DNA of 64,000 bases from Serratia marcescens (GTDB taxonomy: Bacteria; Pseudomonadota; Gammaproteobacteria; Enterobacterales; Enterobacteriaceae), in assembly GCF_001902635.1 (NCBI RefSeq), contig NZ_MJAO01000007.1, positions 1-64,000 on the forward strand. Reading direction: 5' to 3'. A program made the translations under genes and the position numbers. Position 1 is the first letter of the stretch. Every line of letters starts with the position of its first letter. This document shows, piece by piece, positions 62,560 to 64,000 of the stretch. The notes under the pieces were generated by a model, which worked only from the letters and a program-made list of their open reading frames with translations, was not told where the DNA came from and did no database searches.

Positions 62560-64000
62560 GGTTTTCCTTATTGTTCAATATGAAATGCAGCGTTACGCGC
62601 AGCCCGTTACGGCTGTCGGGGGCGGGGTGATTCATCAGGCGGATCTCGCCGCCGGCATAGCGCACCAGGCGCCGACAAATGGCTAGCCCCAAGCCCATAC
62701 CGGTGGTTTTGGTGGTGTTGAAGGGACGAAAAGCCTGTTCCAACCCGGCCGGCGTCATGCCGCCCGCATTGTCCTGCAGATGCAGCTCAAGCGCCCGTTC
62801 GCCCTCGGCGGCGGAAAGCCAGACGGCATCGGCACCGGCCTGCGCCGCATTCAGCAGCAGGTTCGCCAACAGCTGTTCCAACAGCGCCGGCGGCAGTGTG
62901 AGCGTCAGCGAAGGCGGCACGTTGGCGAACAGCCTCAGGTTGGGGTAGCGTTGCGTCAGGCGCAGCAGCGACCACACCCGCTCGGCGGTCTCGTTCAGCG
63001 CGGTGGGGCGCCAGCTCGCTTGGTCTACCGCCTCAGTCGGGGGCTGTATCCACTGGCGCAGGTTATGAATCGTCTCACCGCCGCGCTGCGCCTGTCGGTC
63101 GATATTTTCCAACGGGACTATCAATGGATGCCCGGCGTCCGCCCGGCGCAGCTGGATCAGGCACCCTTGCGCATAGTGGCGAATGGCCGCCAGCGGCTGG
63201 TTGAGCTCGTGTGCGAAACCGGAGGCCATCTCCCCCAGCACGTTCAGCTGCCGGGCATTTTCCAATGCCTGTTCCTGATGGCGCAACTGTTCACCGGCGC
63301 GGAGCAGCTGTTGCCCGCGCCGCCGCACCAGCAGTGCGATCCAGATATGATTGACGATCAACAGCGCCAGCGTCGCCAGCGTCAGGCCGACGGCCAGCTG
63401 ATGCTGGATCAGCCAACTCTTGATATCCAGCCACAGCCGTCGCTGTTCCGGGTGTTGATTGACGGCGCGCAGCAGTGCCTCTACCTCGCTGGTCGAGGCC
63501 GGCGCGCCCCACAGGAAGGGGGACTGCGGTGGCGCGGTCAGCAACGCTCTCGCCACGGCATCCACCAACGGGTTATCCAGGCCGGGCAGGGCGGCGAACG
63601 ACCAGTTGGGGTAAAGCGGCGTGCTGGTGACGCAGGGAACTGACGTGGCCTGTTGCAACAGCGGGCGAAAATCTGCCTGGTTGATCAGGCCTTCCCGGTC
63701 CATTTTCTCCACCAGGCAGACCGGCACGATGGCGGCCTGAATGGCGCGCTCGCGCAACAAATAGAGCAGGGCATCGGCAGGAAAGCCGGTAAAGCGCAGG
63801 TGGAAATCGCGTTCGGGCCGCATGCCGGCGTCGCTGAGCGCCTTATAGCCGGTCAGATAGCCACCGAAGGCCTGCGGATCGATAGCGCCCACCGTTTTGC
63901 CCATCAGCGCCTGTGGCGTCGTGATGTCGCTGTCACGGCGCACCAAAATTACGCTGCCGATGATATTGCCCGTTTCCCGATCGCCGTTGGCGGCGCGCAA
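62534..64000 (-). CDS. ttrS: Tetrathionate sensor kinase TtrS-like (5' end outside window)
   Basis: Partial: 488 codons, with the gene continuing past base 64000. The visible part begins in a periplasmic-binding-like sensor domain (VILVRRDSDITTPQALMGKT, KTVGAIDPQAFGGYLTGY), followed by one membrane helix (LAVGLTLATLALLIVNHIWI), the H-box GEMASGFAHELNQPLAAIRH, and ATPase boxes NLLLNAAQAG, DNAGGMTP and GMGLGLAICRRLV. A PhnD-like sensor joined to this kinase type is the TtrS pattern. Whether tetrathionate is the ligand here is inferred. Confidence 0.78.
   Translation of the reverse strand: MRAANGDRETGNIIGSVILVRRDSDITTPQALMGKTVGAIDPQAFGGYLTGYKALSDAGMRPERDFHLRFTGFPADALLYLLRERAIQAAIVPVCLVEKMDREGLINQADFRPLLQQATSVPCVTSTPLYPNWSFAALPGLDNPLVDAVARALLTAPPQSPFLWGAPASTSEVEALLRAVNQHPEQRRLWLDIKSWLIQHQLAVGLTLATLALLIVNHIWIALLVRRRGQQLLRAGEQLRHQEQALENARQLNVLGEMASGFAHELNQPLAAIRHYAQGCLIQLRRADAGHPLIVPLENIDRQAQRGGETIHNLRQWIQPPTEAVDQASWRPTALNETAERVWSLLRLTQRYPNLRLFANVPPSLTLTLPPALLEQLLANLLLNAAQAGADAVWLSAAEGERALELHLQDNAGGMTPAGLEQAFRPFNTTKTTGMGLGLAICRRLVRYAGGEIRLMNHPAPDSRNGLRVTLHFILNNKENHVANSSGG

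Overview
The window is a chromosomal segment of a gamma-proteobacterium of the order Enterobacterales, most probably Serratia (S. marcescens group). The evidence is gene content and order (elaB-menDHBCE, katA, yfaZ/tyrP/yfaY, nrdAB-yfaE, ubiG/gyrA, rcsC/rcsBD, micF/ompC, osmE), the generally high GC of the core genes, and close protein-level resemblance to the E. coli K-12 families. The genus is an inference; no database search was possible.

Layout. 1-5.4 kb: a LysR regulator, an MFS transporter, a DUF1097 membrane protein and a reduced L-idonate locus (LacI-type regulator, idnO, and a twice-deleted idnD remnant). 5.4-11.8 kb: elaB and the menaquinone cluster menD-H-B-C-E, without menF at its usual place. 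11.8-16.9 kb: katA, yfaZ, tyrP (with TyrR boxes) and yfaY. 16.8-19.4 kb: an FAD monooxygenase divergent from an AraC regulator, then an unmarked Hok/Sok-type toxin locus. 19.4-27.2 kb: nrdA-nrdB-yfaE, ubiG and gyrA. 27.4-33.7 kb: the complete Rcs phosphorelay (rcsC, rcsB, rcsD). 33.7-39.3 kb: an MFS gene, a DUF4186 gene, the small RNA micF with a mar/sox/rob-type box, ompC, a glyoxalase-like gene, a TetR/NTF2-like pair sharing twin operators, and osmE. 39.4-39.6 kb: tRNA-Ser(TGA) and tRNA-Thr(TGT). 39.7-61.6 kb is accessory DNA. 62-64 kb: ttrR and the 3' part of ttrS.

The main discovery candidate is at 41.3-58.2 kb. It has a phage-type repressor, a Q-type antiterminator, holin, lysozyme, and a complete lambda-like flexible-tail module (tail completion proteins, tube, G/GT chaperones with a -1 slippery site, tape measure, M, L, K, I, J, two fibres). 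It has no integrase, replication genes, terminase, portal or capsid. This is the gene content of an F-type tailocin (phage-tail-like bacteriocin). Its early promoter overlaps a repressor operator and is followed at once by a consensus LexA box. Downstream of the antiterminator lie three ~110-bp tandem repeats, each ending in an intrinsic terminator; two more intrinsic terminators lie inside the tail operon. The proposed logic is: LexA plus local repressor control Q, and Q carries polymerase through the stacked terminators into the lysis and tail genes. A dinI-like SOS gene closes the right end, and a fragment of a dinI-like gene lies at the left end, giving a 64-bp near-identical direct repeat around the module.

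The right flank (58.2-61.6 kb) is AT-rich and probably transferred: an S24-type regulator with an orphan partner, a calcineurin-like phosphoesterase and a VUT-family membrane protein.
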